The position numbers were made by a program, and so were the translations under genes. Shown piece by piece: positions 1-7,954 of a DNA stretch of 64,000 bases. This DNA comes from JBOCEF01 sp047610385. Its GTDB lineage: Bacteria > Pseudomonadota > Alphaproteobacteria > Rhodobacterales > Rhodobacteraceae. Under the pieces are notes generated by a model. That model made no database searches and was not told the origin of the DNA. It was given only the letters and a program-made list of their open reading frames with translations. The DNA lies in the NCBI GenBank assembly GCA_047610385.1, contig JBLGAC010000016.1, positions 11,976 through 75,975 of the forward strand. The letters run 5' to 3'. Numbering within the stretch: position 1 is the stretch's first letter; every line of letters begins with the position of its first letter.

Positions 1-130
1 GGCCAGACGCTTGGCGAATATTTCTGCGCCCGGGCCGGGGCCGGAACCCCGGTGCAGGCGGCAACCTTTGACGGACCGGGGGTTGGGTCCGAAGATTTCA
101 GCCTCGGCACATTGATGGAGCTGTCGGGCG

Positions 131-1513
131 ATGACTGGCGGCGCAAATCGGGTGCCCGCATCGCGTTGGGTCATCACCGTGTCCGTGCCGGGGCTGGCGA
201 ACTGGGACGGATCGGGCGCCGCCCTTGGCTGTTTCGTGGGCTGGGGCGTGTCTTATATTCTGCGCCGCGCCCGTCTGATGGCTGAGAAGATGTGGGGCGC
301 GCGGACCGACCGGTCGTTGCCGGTGATCATCAACCTGTCCTACGGCATGTCTGGCGGGCCCCATGATGGGCGCCATGCGTTGGAAAAGCTGGTCGCGGGG
401 ATGCTGGAGCGGTGGCGCGCCGCCGCCCCGGCCAACGCGCCGCGCATTGCGGAAATTGTGATCGCGGCTGGCAATGATTTTCTGACGCGGCGGCATGCAT
501 CCGTGGTGGCTGATGCGCAAGGCGGCGCGGTGTTGCGCGCGCCGTGGCGGGTTGGGCCGGGGGATCGGACATCAAGCTTTCTGGAAATCTGGGTGCCCGC
601 GGGTGCGCAGGGCTTGGCGCTGAAGATCACGCCGCCATCGGGCCCTGCGATTAACTGGAGCCCGGGCGATGGTGATCGGGCGCAGCGGCTGACATGTGGA
701 CCGGGCGGGCCAGCCATCGCGCGGCTGTCGGTCGATGCGCGGCTGTCGGTCGATGCGCCGCTATGGGGTGGTGGGCGGCGGCGGGCGGTGCTGACGCTGG
801 CGCCAACCGACACTGACGCGCTGGACGTGCCTGCCCCCCCCGCGCCCTCGGGCCTGTGGGCCATTGAGGCGTCGGCCACCATAGCGCCCGGCGCGCGCAT
901 CGACGCGTGGCTGCGACGCGAAGACCTGCCCTTTGGCTATCCCGCGCGGGGCGGGCCATCCTATTTCGATGATCCCGAAAACATCCGCTTCACCGATGCC
1001 GGTGATTGGGCTGAAGGCAACACGCCCGCATCGGTCGTGCGCCGCTATGGGTCGCTGTCGGGTGGGGCCACCGGGGCGGGGGCGCTGGTGATCGGTGCCC
1101 ATCGGAGCGGGGACCACCGCGCCGCGCTTTATTCGGGGGCGTCGCGCCCTGATCTGGCCGCGCGGCCCTGCGCGACCGCGCCCGCCGATGCGTCCCGTGC
1201 GCTGCCCGGCGCGCTGGCCAGCGGCAATCGCAGCGGATCGCGTCTGTCATTGTCGGGCACCAGCGCGGCTGCGCCCATGGTGGTGCGGCTATTGGGCGAA
1301 AACATCGCCGACGTTGTCGCCCGCGGCGCAGCAGCGGTGATCGCGGACCATGCGGCGGCAGCCGAGGTGCAGATCGCGGCGCAGCCGCCGTGGTCCCCCG
1401 TGCGCGGTGGTGGCGGCCAGCCCCCGCTGGGCGCGGATCGGGGCGGGGACGGGCGGATCATGGTGCCTGCAAGCCTTGCCCACGCGGTGACCCGCTTGCG
1501 TGCGCTTGACTGA
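131..1513 (+). CDS. S8 family serine peptidase (subtilase), N-terminally incomplete
   Basis: The protein has the second half of a subtilisin-like catalytic domain. INLSYG near residue 69 is followed by IVIAAGND, which holds the oxyanion-hole Asn, and by SLSGTSAAAP near residue 375, which holds the nucleophile Ser. The Asp motif and the HGTH motif are absent. In this frame a TGA lies at 116-118. The first 160 bases read as good coding sequence in a different frame (frame 1, open to 285), so a frameshift near 130-175 or a fused neighbour is likely. An 18-bp in-frame tandem duplication at 719-754 doubles the segment ARLSVD. The gene ends at a strong hairpin shared with the convergent peroxidase locus. 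The subtilase assignment is firm from the GTSAAAP and AAGN motifs, but activity as read is unlikely. The start at 131 is only the first ATG in frame and may not be real. Confidence 0.6.
   Translation: MTGGANRVPASRWVITVSVPGLANWDGSGAALGCFVGWGVSYILRRARLMAEKMWGARTDRSLPVIINLSYGMSGGPHDGRHALEKLVAGMLERWRAAAPANAPRIAEIVIAAGNDFLTRRHASVVADAQGGAVLRAPWRVGPGDRTSSFLEIWVPAGAQGLALKITPPSGPAINWSPGDGDRAQRLTCGPGGPAIARLSVDARLSVDAPLWGGGRRRAVLTLAPTDTDALDVPAPPAPSGLWAIEASATIAPGARIDAWLRREDLPFGYPARGGPSYFDDPENIRFTDAGDWAEGNTPASVVRRYGSLSGGATGAGALVIGAHRSGDHRAALYSGASRPDLAARPCATAPADASRALPGALASGNRSGSRLSLSGTSAAAPMVVRLLGENIADVVARGAAAVIADHAAAAEVQIAAQPPWSPVRGGGGQPPLGADRGGDGRIMVPASLAHAVTRLRALD
719..754 (+). repeat. 18-bp in-frame tandem duplication in the subtilase gene
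   Basis: Two identical copies of gcgcggctgtcggtcgat lie head to tail (719-736 and 737-754). They add six residues to the protein without changing frame. A similar 18-bp duplication is present in nnr at 50388-50423. Confidence 0.85.
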
Positions 1514-1544
1514 AACACCGCGCCCCGATCGGGGCGCGGTGTTT
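1513..1544. terminator. Bidirectional terminator between subtilase and peroxidase remnant
   Basis: A perfect inverted repeat has a 14-bp stem (aaacaccgcgcccc) and a gatc loop. It starts at the subtilase stop codon and runs to 12 bases before the stop of the convergent gene. The A and T tracts at its ends suit termination from both sides. Confidence 0.8.
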
Positions 1545-1555
1545 GGAATTTCAGA

Positions 1556-1822
1556 TCACAAGGTGGCGGCGGCCATCAGCCAGGCGATGCTGTCAATCGG
1601 CCTGCCGTTCACGCGCAGCACCCCGTCCTCAGGGCGCCAGCGCCCGCCGGTGTTTCCCGGCCGCAGCCAATAACAATAGGGGTCTGACATGATCAGCCCC
1701 GCGATGCTTTGCACCGCCACATGGCCACCGATCGGGCCGAGGCACCCGGGCTCGCCGCGCTCCTCTGCCTCACGCAGCAGATACAGCCACAGGGGCGTGT
1801 GTGCCATCATCGCGCCGGTCAT
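1556..1822 (-). CDS. C-terminal piece of animal-type heme peroxidase (after in-frame stop)
   Basis: These 88 residues match the end of bacterial animal-heme-peroxidase-like proteins: TPLWLYLLREAEE, then LGPIGGHVAVQSIAGLIMSDP, then a Trp-Arg-Pro near the end. The segment is in the same frame as the upstream 302-residue piece and is separated from it only by TAG (1826-1828) and one GTC codon. The two pieces are therefore one ancestral gene of about 390 codons interrupted by an amber codon. The ATG at 1822 has no convincing ribosome binding site of its own. It is either a dead 3' fragment or, less likely, made by re-initiation or readthrough. Confidence 0.6.
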   Translation of the reverse strand: MTGAMMAHTPLWLYLLREAEERGEPGCLGPIGGHVAVQSIAGLIMSDPYCYWLRPGNTGGRWRPEDGVLRVNGRPIDSIAWLMAAATL

Positions 1823-1825
1823 GAC

Positions 1826-2734
1826 CTATGCCGCGGGGCCTGAGCGCAGTTCGCCATCGGTCAGCTCAGCAATCCGTCCGCCCAACGCGCGGTTGACCGC
1901 ACGCACGGTTTCCTGCCCCGAGGGCAGCGTGATCCGCCGCCCCATGTCCAGCAGCGCGCCCATGTTATCGGTGCTGCCGGAAATCAGCGGCAGCGCGGCC
2001 AGCAATGCCTCAAAGGGGACGGGCGGAACCCCGCCGCCCATCCGGGTGACCATGCGGGTGAAAAGCGGCGTGCGCCCGCCTGCCACCGCATCCATCGCCG
2101 CTTTGGGGCACAGCGCAGGCAAGGCCCGGTTCACGATAAGCCACTGCACCAGCATCCGCACTTCGGCCCGCGCATAGGAAAACAGCGCGTTGGGCCCGGC
2201 AGCAACCACGCCGGGGTCGTCGCAGTCATCGACCGCCATGTTGTGCAGGTTGATCAGCGCGCGGTGCATCCGCGACGATGCCCGGCTCAGATGATTGCGC
2301 GGGTCCGCGGGCAAGGGCATCGCGCCACCGCCAGATTTCGGCGACAGCATCCGCGCCGGGGCGGTGGGATCGCGCAGCCGCGCCATTGGCAGGTCATCAG
2401 GCCCGTAAAGCGACGAAAGATCAATCACCCCACGTCTGAGATTGACCACCGCCGCCGCTGCCTTTGTGCGGGCCATGGGCGCTGCATCCGGGTGCGGCGC
2501 GCCAAGCGGCATCAGCGCAAGATCATGGACCGCAAAGCGCATCAGGATGGCGGCCTCTGGATCCGGCGCGAAGCTGTGTGCGGACTGGGCGGCGCTGATC
2601 AGGGCCGCTGCTGCTGCCTGCGCGGCTGCATCGGGGACGGGGTCTGGCCGCTCTGCCGACAGATAGCCAAAGGCCCCGCTCGCGATCTGCACCGGATCGG
2701 CCACGTCATTCGAATAAATAGGTCGTGTGAACAT
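1826..2734 (-). CDS. Animal-type heme peroxidase family protein, truncated by in-frame amber stop
   Basis: The 302-residue product carries the family landmarks in order. A distal-His-like motif FAVHDLAL has His at about residue 70. IDLSSLYGPDD follows. A proximal-His-like motif LINLHNMAVDD has His at about residue 164. A helical segment YARAEVRMLVQWLIVNRALP then corresponds to the heme-side helix after the proximal His. These enzymes (PF03098) oxidise halides or organic substrates with peroxide. The reading stops at TAG just before the conserved C-terminal segment, which resumes in the same frame from 1822. I chose the ATG at 2734 because AAGGAA lies upstream; an ATG at 2806 is also in frame but adds an unrelated Arg/Lys-rich leader. 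Probably a recent nonsense pseudogene. Confidence 0.6.
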   Translation of the reverse strand: MFTRPIYSNDVADPVQIASGAFGYLSAERPDPVPDAAAQAAAAALISAAQSAHSFAPDPEAAILMRFAVHDLALMPLGAPHPDAAPMARTKAAAAVVNLRRGVIDLSSLYGPDDLPMARLRDPTAPARMLSPKSGGGAMPLPADPRNHLSRASSRMHRALINLHNMAVDDCDDPGVVAAGPNALFSYARAEVRMLVQWLIVNRALPALCPKAAMDAVAGGRTPLFTRMVTRMGGGVPPVPFEALLAALPLISGSTDNMGALLDMGRRITLPSGQETVRAVNRALGGRIAELTDGELRSGPAA

Positions 2735-3023
2735 GACCGCCGCTTTCCTTTTCGCACGAAAGTCGCCGAAAAAGCGGGCGACGGCCATAAGACGCTGCTT
2801 CGGCAATGGTTTGCGTGCCGGAGCATGGTCACTATAGCGCCTTTTCGATCATGGACGCTTCGGTCTTGAGGGCGTGAAACGTCAATGAACCGCGAATAAT
2901 GGCGTTCATATTCCGAAATCAGATCGCATGTTTCCACTTTGGAAGCGAAGGCCCCGGAAATAGTAGAGCCACCCGCTGATGAATTTTCTTTCTGCGCCCC
3001 TTTTTTCGCCCTTTTCTGCGTCT

Positions 3024-5204
3024 TTAGCGGCCTTTGCCTTTGCCGCGCGCGACCCCGCCACGCTGCCCCGGTCGTCCGGCCTTGGAGCGTCCGATCCGCT
3101 TGGTGGCGTCTTCCTGCGCCGCCTCGATCGCGGATTGGCGGGTCAGCGGATTTTCGGCGATGACCAGCTCGGCGGCCTCCAGACGTTTGACCTCATCGCG
3201 CAGGCGTGCGGCCTCTTCGAATTCGAGGTTCTCAGCCGCCTTGATCATCTGTTTGCGCAGCCCCTCCAGATGGACCGTGAGGTTGGCACCCGGCTTGATC
3301 CCCTTCACCGTGGCGGTGATGCGGGACATGTCGGTGTCGCCGTTCCATGTGCCTTCCAGCACGTCCTCAACGTTGTTGCGCACAGTCTGGGGGGTGATGC
3401 CGTGGGTCACGTTATAGGCGCGCTGCTTGTCGCGGCGCCGGTCGGTTTCGCCCATGGCACGTTCCATCGAGCCGGTGATGCGGTCAGCATACATGATCAC
3501 CCGCCCGTCAACGTTGCGCGCCGCGCGGCCGATGGTCTGGATAAGCGACGTCTCTGAGCGCAGGAACCCTTCTTTGTCCGCGTCCAGAATGGCCACCAAG
3601 GAACATTCGGGAATATCGAGCCCCTCGCGCAGCAGGTTGATGCCCACCAGCACATCAAAGGCCCCAAGGCGCAGGTCGCGCAGGATTTCGATCCGTTCAA
3701 TCGTGTCGATGTCCGAATGCATGTAGCGCACGCGGATGCCCTGTTCGTGCAGGTATTCAGTCAAATCTTCGGCCATGCGTTTGGTCAGCACGGTGGCCAG
3801 AATGCGGCCCCCGGTGGCGGCGACCTTGCGCACTTCGTGCAGCAGATCGTCGACCTGGGCGTCCACGGGGCGGACCTCAATCATCGGGTCGATCAGGCCG
3901 GTGGGGCGGATCACCTGTTCGGCAAAGACGCCGCCGGCGCGCTCCATCTCCCACTTGCCAGGGGTGGCCGACACAAAGACCGACCGCGGGCGCATGGCGT
4001 CCCATTCCTCAAATTTAAGGGGTCGGTTGTCCATGCAGCTGGGCAGGCGAAAGCCGTGTTCGGCCAAGGTCATCTTGCGGCGGAAATCGCCTTTGTACAT
4101 CGCCCCAAGCTGCGGGATTGAGACATGCGATTCGTCGGCGAACACGATTGCGTCGTCGGGGATGTATTCGAACAGGGTGGGCGGGGGTTCGCCGGGGGCG
4201 CGGCCAGTCAAATAGCGCGAATAATTCTCAATGCCGTTGCACACGCCGGTGGCTTCAAGCATTTCCAGATCGAAATTGGTGCGCTGCTCAAGTCGCTGGG
4301 CCTCCAGCAGCTTGCCATCGTCATTGAGCTGCTTGAGCCGGTGAAACAGCTCGGCCTTGATGCCCTTGATCGCGGAGTTGATCGTCGGGCGCGGGGTCAC
4401 GTAGTGAGAATTGGCGTAGACGCGCACCTTATCCAGCGTGTCGGTTTTTTCGCCGGTCAGCGGGTCGAATTCATTGATCGACTCCAGCTCCTCACCAAAG
4501 AATGAGAGCCGCCACGCCCGGTCCTCCATATGCGCTGGCCAGATTTCGACGCTGTCGCCGCGCACCCGAAAGCTGCCGCGCGCAAAGCCGATGTCGTTGC
4601 GTTTGTATTGCTGGGTCGTTAACTCCCGCATCACCTCGCGCTGGTCGTAGTCCTGACCGACGATCAGGTCTTGGATCATGGCGCCGTAAGTCTCAACCCC
4701 ACCGATGCCGTAGATGCAGCTGACCGAGGCGACGATGATCACATCGTCGCGTTCCAACAGCGACCGGGTGGCGGAATGGCGCATGCGGTCGATCTGTTCG
4801 TTGATCTGCGATTCCTTCTCAATGAAGGTATCGGTGCGTGCAACATAAGCCTCAGGTTGGTAGTAATCGTAGTAGGATACAAAATATTCCACAGCGTTGT
4901 TCGGAAAGAATCGTTTGAATTCACCATATAGCTGCGCCGCCAATGTTTTGTTGGGCGCAAGAATAATTGCTGGGCGCTGGGTCGCTTCGATGACCTTTGC
5001 CATGGTAAAGGTCTTGCCCGTGCCGGTGGCACCGAGCAGCACCTGGTCTTGTTCCCCATCGTTGATGCCAGCGACAAGGGTGCGGATTGCGGTGGGCTGA
5101 TCGCCTGCTGGCTCGAATGGGGTCACCATCTCCAGCCGCACACCGCCTTTGAGCTTGGGACTGCCCGCGGGGGATGCGTCATTCATGGTGAAATCCTCAT
5201 TCAT
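3024..5204 (-). CDS. uvrB: Excinuclease ABC subunit B (UvrB)
   Basis: UvrB is the damage-verification ATPase/helicase of nucleotide excision repair; it takes over DNA from UvrA and recruits UvrC. The 726-residue sequence has Walker A (LLGATGTGKTFTMA) and the beta-hairpin region around YYDYYQPEAYVARTDTFIEKES. Downstream are DESHVSIPQ, helicase motifs V and VI (GINLLREGLDIPE, QTIGRAARN) and a C-terminal UVR domain (LRKQMIKAAENLEFEEAARLRDEVKRLE) that binds UvrC. A basic Gly/Arg/Lys tail ends the protein. The start could be 5204 or the in-frame ATG at 5186; the conserved part begins about 25 residues in. Neighbours are unrelated. Confidence 0.97.
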   Translation of the reverse strand: MNEDFTMNDASPAGSPKLKGGVRLEMVTPFEPAGDQPTAIRTLVAGINDGEQDQVLLGATGTGKTFTMAKVIEATQRPAIILAPNKTLAAQLYGEFKRFFPNNAVEYFVSYYDYYQPEAYVARTDTFIEKESQINEQIDRMRHSATRSLLERDDVIIVASVSCIYGIGGVETYGAMIQDLIVGQDYDQREVMRELTTQQYKRNDIGFARGSFRVRGDSVEIWPAHMEDRAWRLSFFGEELESINEFDPLTGEKTDTLDKVRVYANSHYVTPRPTINSAIKGIKAELFHRLKQLNDDGKLLEAQRLEQRTNFDLEMLEATGVCNGIENYSRYLTGRAPGEPPPTLFEYIPDDAIVFADESHVSIPQLGAMYKGDFRRKMTLAEHGFRLPSCMDNRPLKFEEWDAMRPRSVFVSATPGKWEMERAGGVFAEQVIRPTGLIDPMIEVRPVDAQVDDLLHEVRKVAATGGRILATVLTKRMAEDLTEYLHEQGIRVRYMHSDIDTIERIEILRDLRLGAFDVLVGINLLREGLDIPECSLVAILDADKEGFLRSETSLIQTIGRAARNVDGRVIMYADRITGSMERAMGETDRRRDKQRAYNVTHGITPQTVRNNVEDVLEGTWNGDTDMSRITATVKGIKPGANLTVHLEGLRKQMIKAAENLEFEEAARLRDEVKRLEAAELVIAENPLTRQSAIEAAQEDATKRIGRSKAGRPGQRGGVARGKGKGR

Positions 5205-5672
5205 GTTAACACTCCGGAAACCTATTTACGCGAAATTGATCTTGTCAGACGGTTAATCAAGGTTCGCACGCTGAGAAAGACCGTAGGGCATCAACGAAGG
5301 AAGTTTCAGCCAAGGCTGAGTTTTTCGCCGCAGACCCAATCCCCCACACATGTTGGATCAGGGGTTGCGGCGAAGAAGCCGCCGACCGAAAGCAAGCACC
5401 ACCCACCCCACCCCTCGCTCCCAGCGATTGGTCGGCGGTCTTCCTTTATATCTGCTTTCCTATCCCAGCCGCGTCGGTCCTTCACCCCAGGGCCGGCGCG
5501 GTTCCCCATTCCGGGCCCTTGATAGCAGTCTGGGGCCGCAGCGCATCCTGACAAACTGCCGCCATGGGGTGCCATGGGGTGGTCCGGCGGGGGGAGGGAC
5601 GATCCGTCCGCTTGCGCGCGCGCGCCCACCGCGGCATAACCCGATCATCGTCATGAGGAGGAGTCTGCCCGG
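5205..5672. other. 468-bp intergenic region between uvrB and the complex I subunit gene
   Basis: The region must hold the uvrB promoter on the minus strand and the promoter of the gene at 5673 on the plus strand. A short inverted repeat tcagcc-aa-ggctga followed by five T lies at 5306-5325, and gccatggggt is repeated directly near 5562-5581. Open frames through here have no recognisable protein similarity and no ribosome binding site. I see no RNA gene. Confidence 0.5.
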
Positions 5673-5984
5673 ATGTTCGCTCGCATCTATCGCCCTGCCA
5701 AAACCGCCATGCAGTCCGGCGTCGCCAAGACCAAGGGTTGGGTGCTGGAATACGCGCCTGAGCAGGGAAAGACCATTGAGCCGTTGATGGGCTGGACCGG
5801 ATCGGGCGACATGCGCGGCCAAGTTCGGCTGAGCTTTGACACCCGCGAGGCGGCCGAAGATTACGCCCGCCGCCATGGCATTCCCTATCAGGTGTCACTG
5901 CCCAAAGAGCGTAAGCAGATCATTCGCACCAAAGGCTACGGCGCGAATTTCGCCACTGAGCGTAAGGGCGCCTGGACCCACTGA
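5673..5984 (+). CDS. ETC complex I subunit, NDUFS4-type (PF04800)
   Basis: This 103-residue protein belongs to the family of the 18-kDa accessory subunit of respiratory complex I (NDUFS4). The subunit is found in alphaproteobacteria and mitochondria and stabilises the NADH-oxidising arm. Family features are ARIYRPAKTAMQSG at the N-terminus, the WVLEYAP segment, LMGWTGSGDM, the FDTREAAEDYARRHGIPYQV stretch and the basic C-terminal NFATERKGAWTH. The length equals bacterial homologues. The start has GAGGAG ten bases upstream. The gene stands alone, away from any nuo operon, as is usual for it. A short hairpin with gatcgct arms just after the stop may end transcription. Confidence 0.93.
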   Translation: MFARIYRPAKTAMQSGVAKTKGWVLEYAPEQGKTIEPLMGWTGSGDMRGQVRLSFDTREAAEDYARRHGIPYQVSLPKERKQIIRTKGYGANFATERKGAWTH

Positions 5985-6121
5985 TCGCTTCTCAGCGATC
6001 TTGGTCGGCGGCATGTCGTTGCGCGCGCCGCTGACCGGGCACACCATCATTGTAAAAGCCGCCCGGTTTAAGGCCGTGTTCCGCGGCGCAGCGCATCGAC
6101 AGCAGGAATGGACATAGCCAC

Positions 6122-6292
6122 CGGGCATTGATCGCCCGCTGGCTGAGGATCTGGCCCGAGCGGCAACATGTTTATTCCATGGCCTACCGACGGGCGTGTT
6201 GGGATTGCTTCACAGCGGTCCCGTGCGCTGACCCGGACGACCAGCGGCGCATCGCTGCCATGGACGCTGCGGCGGCGGAAATCTGCGCCTAG
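6122..6292 (+). CDS. Small unrecognised ORF overlapping the 3' end of mnmA
   Basis: The frame is open through this interval and well above, with an ATG at 6179. From that ATG it would encode 37 residues with the compact motif ACWDCFTAVPCADPDDQRR and an Ala-rich amphipathic end. Its TAG stop overlaps the mnmA stop on the other strand in a shared ctag, a common arrangement for real convergent genes. No ribosome binding site is obvious, and I do not recognise the family. It could be a small Cys-containing protein or the tail of a decayed gene. Evidence is limited to frame openness and the stop overlap. Confidence 0.25.
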   Translation, partial: RALIARWLRIWPERQHVYSMAYRRACWDCFTAVPCADPDDQRRIAAMDAAAAEICA

Positions 6293-7425
6293 CCGCGCGA
6301 CACGATCCAGCCGCCACCCAGCACGCGCGACCCTTCGGGGGCGTAGAACACGCAGGCCTGACCGGGGGCGACGCCTTCTTCTGAGTCGAGCAGCTCAACC
6401 TCAGCCGAATCGGGGCCGGTGGGCCGAATGCGCGCTGGGCGTGACGGACGGGTTGATCTGACTTTGACCGACACCTCCCAGCCGTCTTCGGGCGCATCGA
6501 GCAAGGCACCGTCGCCCAGCCAGTTGATTTCCTTGAGCGTGATGATCTTCGTGCCCAACGCTTCACGCGGGCCGACGATCACCTGCCGGGTCACGGCGTC
6601 CAGCTTCAGCACATAAAGCGGATCTTCGGCGGCGATGCCCAGACCGCGGCGCTGGCCGATTGTGTAGTGCAGCACGCCCTTGTGGGTGCCCAGCACATTG
6701 CCCGCCTGATCGACGATGTCGCCGGGTTCTGCCGCGCCGGGGCGCAATTTCTCAATCACATCGGTATAGCGGCCCTGCGGCACAAAGCAGATGTCCTGGC
6801 TGTCGGGCTTGTCGGCAACGGTCAGCCCGTAGCGGCGCGCCAGATCGCGGGTCTCAGCCTTGGATTTCAGATGGCCGAGCGGGAAGCGCAGCGCGCTCAG
6901 CTGTGCGGGCGTGGTTGAGAACAGGAAATAGCTCTGATCGCGGTCGGCATCGGCGGCGCGGTGCAGCTCCGCCCCGTTCGGCCCGTCGGCGCGCTGGATA
7001 TAATGTCCGGTCGCCATCACCTGGGCGCCGAGCTCTTTGGCGGTCTCCAGAAGATCGCGAAATTTTACGCGCTCATTGCATCGAATGCAGGGTATCGGCG
7101 TCGCACCAGCGAGATATGCGTCGGCAAATTCCTCGATCACCGCCTCACGAAAAGTGTTTTCGTAGTCGAGAACATAGTGCGGAAAGCCCATTTTTTCCGC
7201 GACCCGGCGCGCGTCACGGATGTCGGTTCCCGCACAGCAGGCCCCTTTTTTCGCCAGCGCTGCGCCGTGGTCATAGAGCTGAAGTGTAACGCCTACAACG
7301 TCATAGCCCTCCTCGGCCAGCATCGCGGCGACCACAGAGCTGTCTACCCCGCCGGACATCGCAACCACCACGCGGGTGTCCGCGGGCGCGCCGGGCAGGC
7401 CAAGGCTGTTCAGAGGCGAGGTCAT
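6289..7425 (-). CDS. mnmA: tRNA-specific 2-thiouridylase MnmA
   Basis: MnmA adenylates and thiolates U34 of the Lys, Glu and Gln tRNAs, taking sulfur from an IscS/Tus relay. The sequence has the P-loop VVVAMSGGVDSSV, then LYDHG, and the first catalytic Cys in NPIPCIRCN-like context (TPIPCIRCNERVKF). The second Cys is in DKPDSQDICFVPQG, and the C-terminal barrel has HYTIGQRRGLGI and PGQACVFY. The start at 7425 gives 378 residues, the normal family length, and has AGGAG five bases upstream; longer in-frame starts up to 7506 lack a site. Transcribed away from sciP. Confidence 0.96.
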   Translation of the reverse strand: MTSPLNSLGLPGAPADTRVVVAMSGGVDSSVVAAMLAEEGYDVVGVTLQLYDHGAALAKKGACCAGTDIRDARRVAEKMGFPHYVLDYENTFREAVIEEFADAYLAGATPIPCIRCNERVKFRDLLETAKELGAQVMATGHYIQRADGPNGAELHRAADADRDQSYFLFSTTPAQLSALRFPLGHLKSKAETRDLARRYGLTVADKPDSQDICFVPQGRYTDVIEKLRPGAAEPGDIVDQAGNVLGTHKGVLHYTIGQRRGLGIAAEDPLYVLKLDAVTRQVIVGPREALGTKIITLKEINWLGDGALLDAPEDGWEVSVKVRSTRPSRPARIRPTGPDSAEVELLDSEEGVAPGQACVFYAPEGSRVLGGGWIVSRG

Positions 7426-7574
7426 GGGAACTCCTGTCTTCATGGCTGCGAGATAAGGCGTCGCGGCAGGGGGGGCAAGGCCCGGGCCTGCTTGGTCCGT
7501 CTTCACCCTGTTTTAAACCCCAGTGCCTACCCTCCTCCTCGGTGGTGAGTGCAATAGCGAACGAGGGGTTTGCA

Positions 7575-7859
7575 ATGTTAAACAATACGGAAGACCGACC
7601 CGACAGTGTCGTTGGGCCGGACGGAGCGATGTTGACGCGTGACGACCTTCCCAGTCCGGAAACGCGTCGTTGGGTGGCGCGGCGCAAGGCGGCGGTCGTG
7701 GCGGCGGTGACCGGCGGCATGATTTCGCCAGAGGAGGCGTGCAACCGCTGGGATCTGTCCGATGAGGAATTGGAATCCTGGTGCGAGGCCACGGCCCGCC
7801 ATGGGGTGAACGCGCTTCGAACGACTGCATTGCAGCGATACAGATCTACTCGTAGTTGA
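7575..7859 (+). CDS. sciP: CtrA inhibitor SciP (DUF1153 family)
   Basis: SciP is a small helix-turn-helix protein that in Caulobacter binds CtrA and blocks its recruitment of RNA polymerase. The 94-residue product has the family core VVGPDGAMLTRDDLP, then PETRRWVARRKAAVVAAVTGGMISPEEACNRWDLSDEELESWCEA, the helix-turn-helix-like part. The end is TTALQRYRS. The ATG at 7575 follows GAGGGG; an upstream in-frame ATG at 7542 adds residues not seen in the family. It lies 95 bp before ctrA on the same strand. An inhibitor next to its target suggests shared regulation, which is inference from position only. Confidence 0.9.
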   Translation: MLNNTEDRPDSVVGPDGAMLTRDDLPSPETRRWVARRKAAVVAAVTGGMISPEEACNRWDLSDEELESWCEATARHGVNALRTTALQRYRSTRS

Positions 7860-7954
7860 AAAATGCGCACGGCTCCCGTTAAGGTGGTAACGCATCGTTC
7901 ACCTTTCTAGCCGAGATTGGGGAACCTGAAGTTTACCTTGACTGGAGCCGTGCC

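Noticed and set aside
1826..1828. Amber codon read as pyrrolysine or other recoding
   Set aside because: No pyl genes or recoding signal are visible, and a simple nonsense mutation explains it better.
5252..5265. LexA-like half sites (gtta and gttc) upstream of uvrB
   Set aside because: The alphaproteobacterial LexA pattern is GTTC-N7-GTTC. Here the first half is GTTA and the spacing is six, so the match is too weak.
7860..7954. ttaaggtggtaac as a CtrA box before ctrA
   Set aside because: The second TTAA half is missing and the spacing is wrong for TTAA-N7-TTAA.
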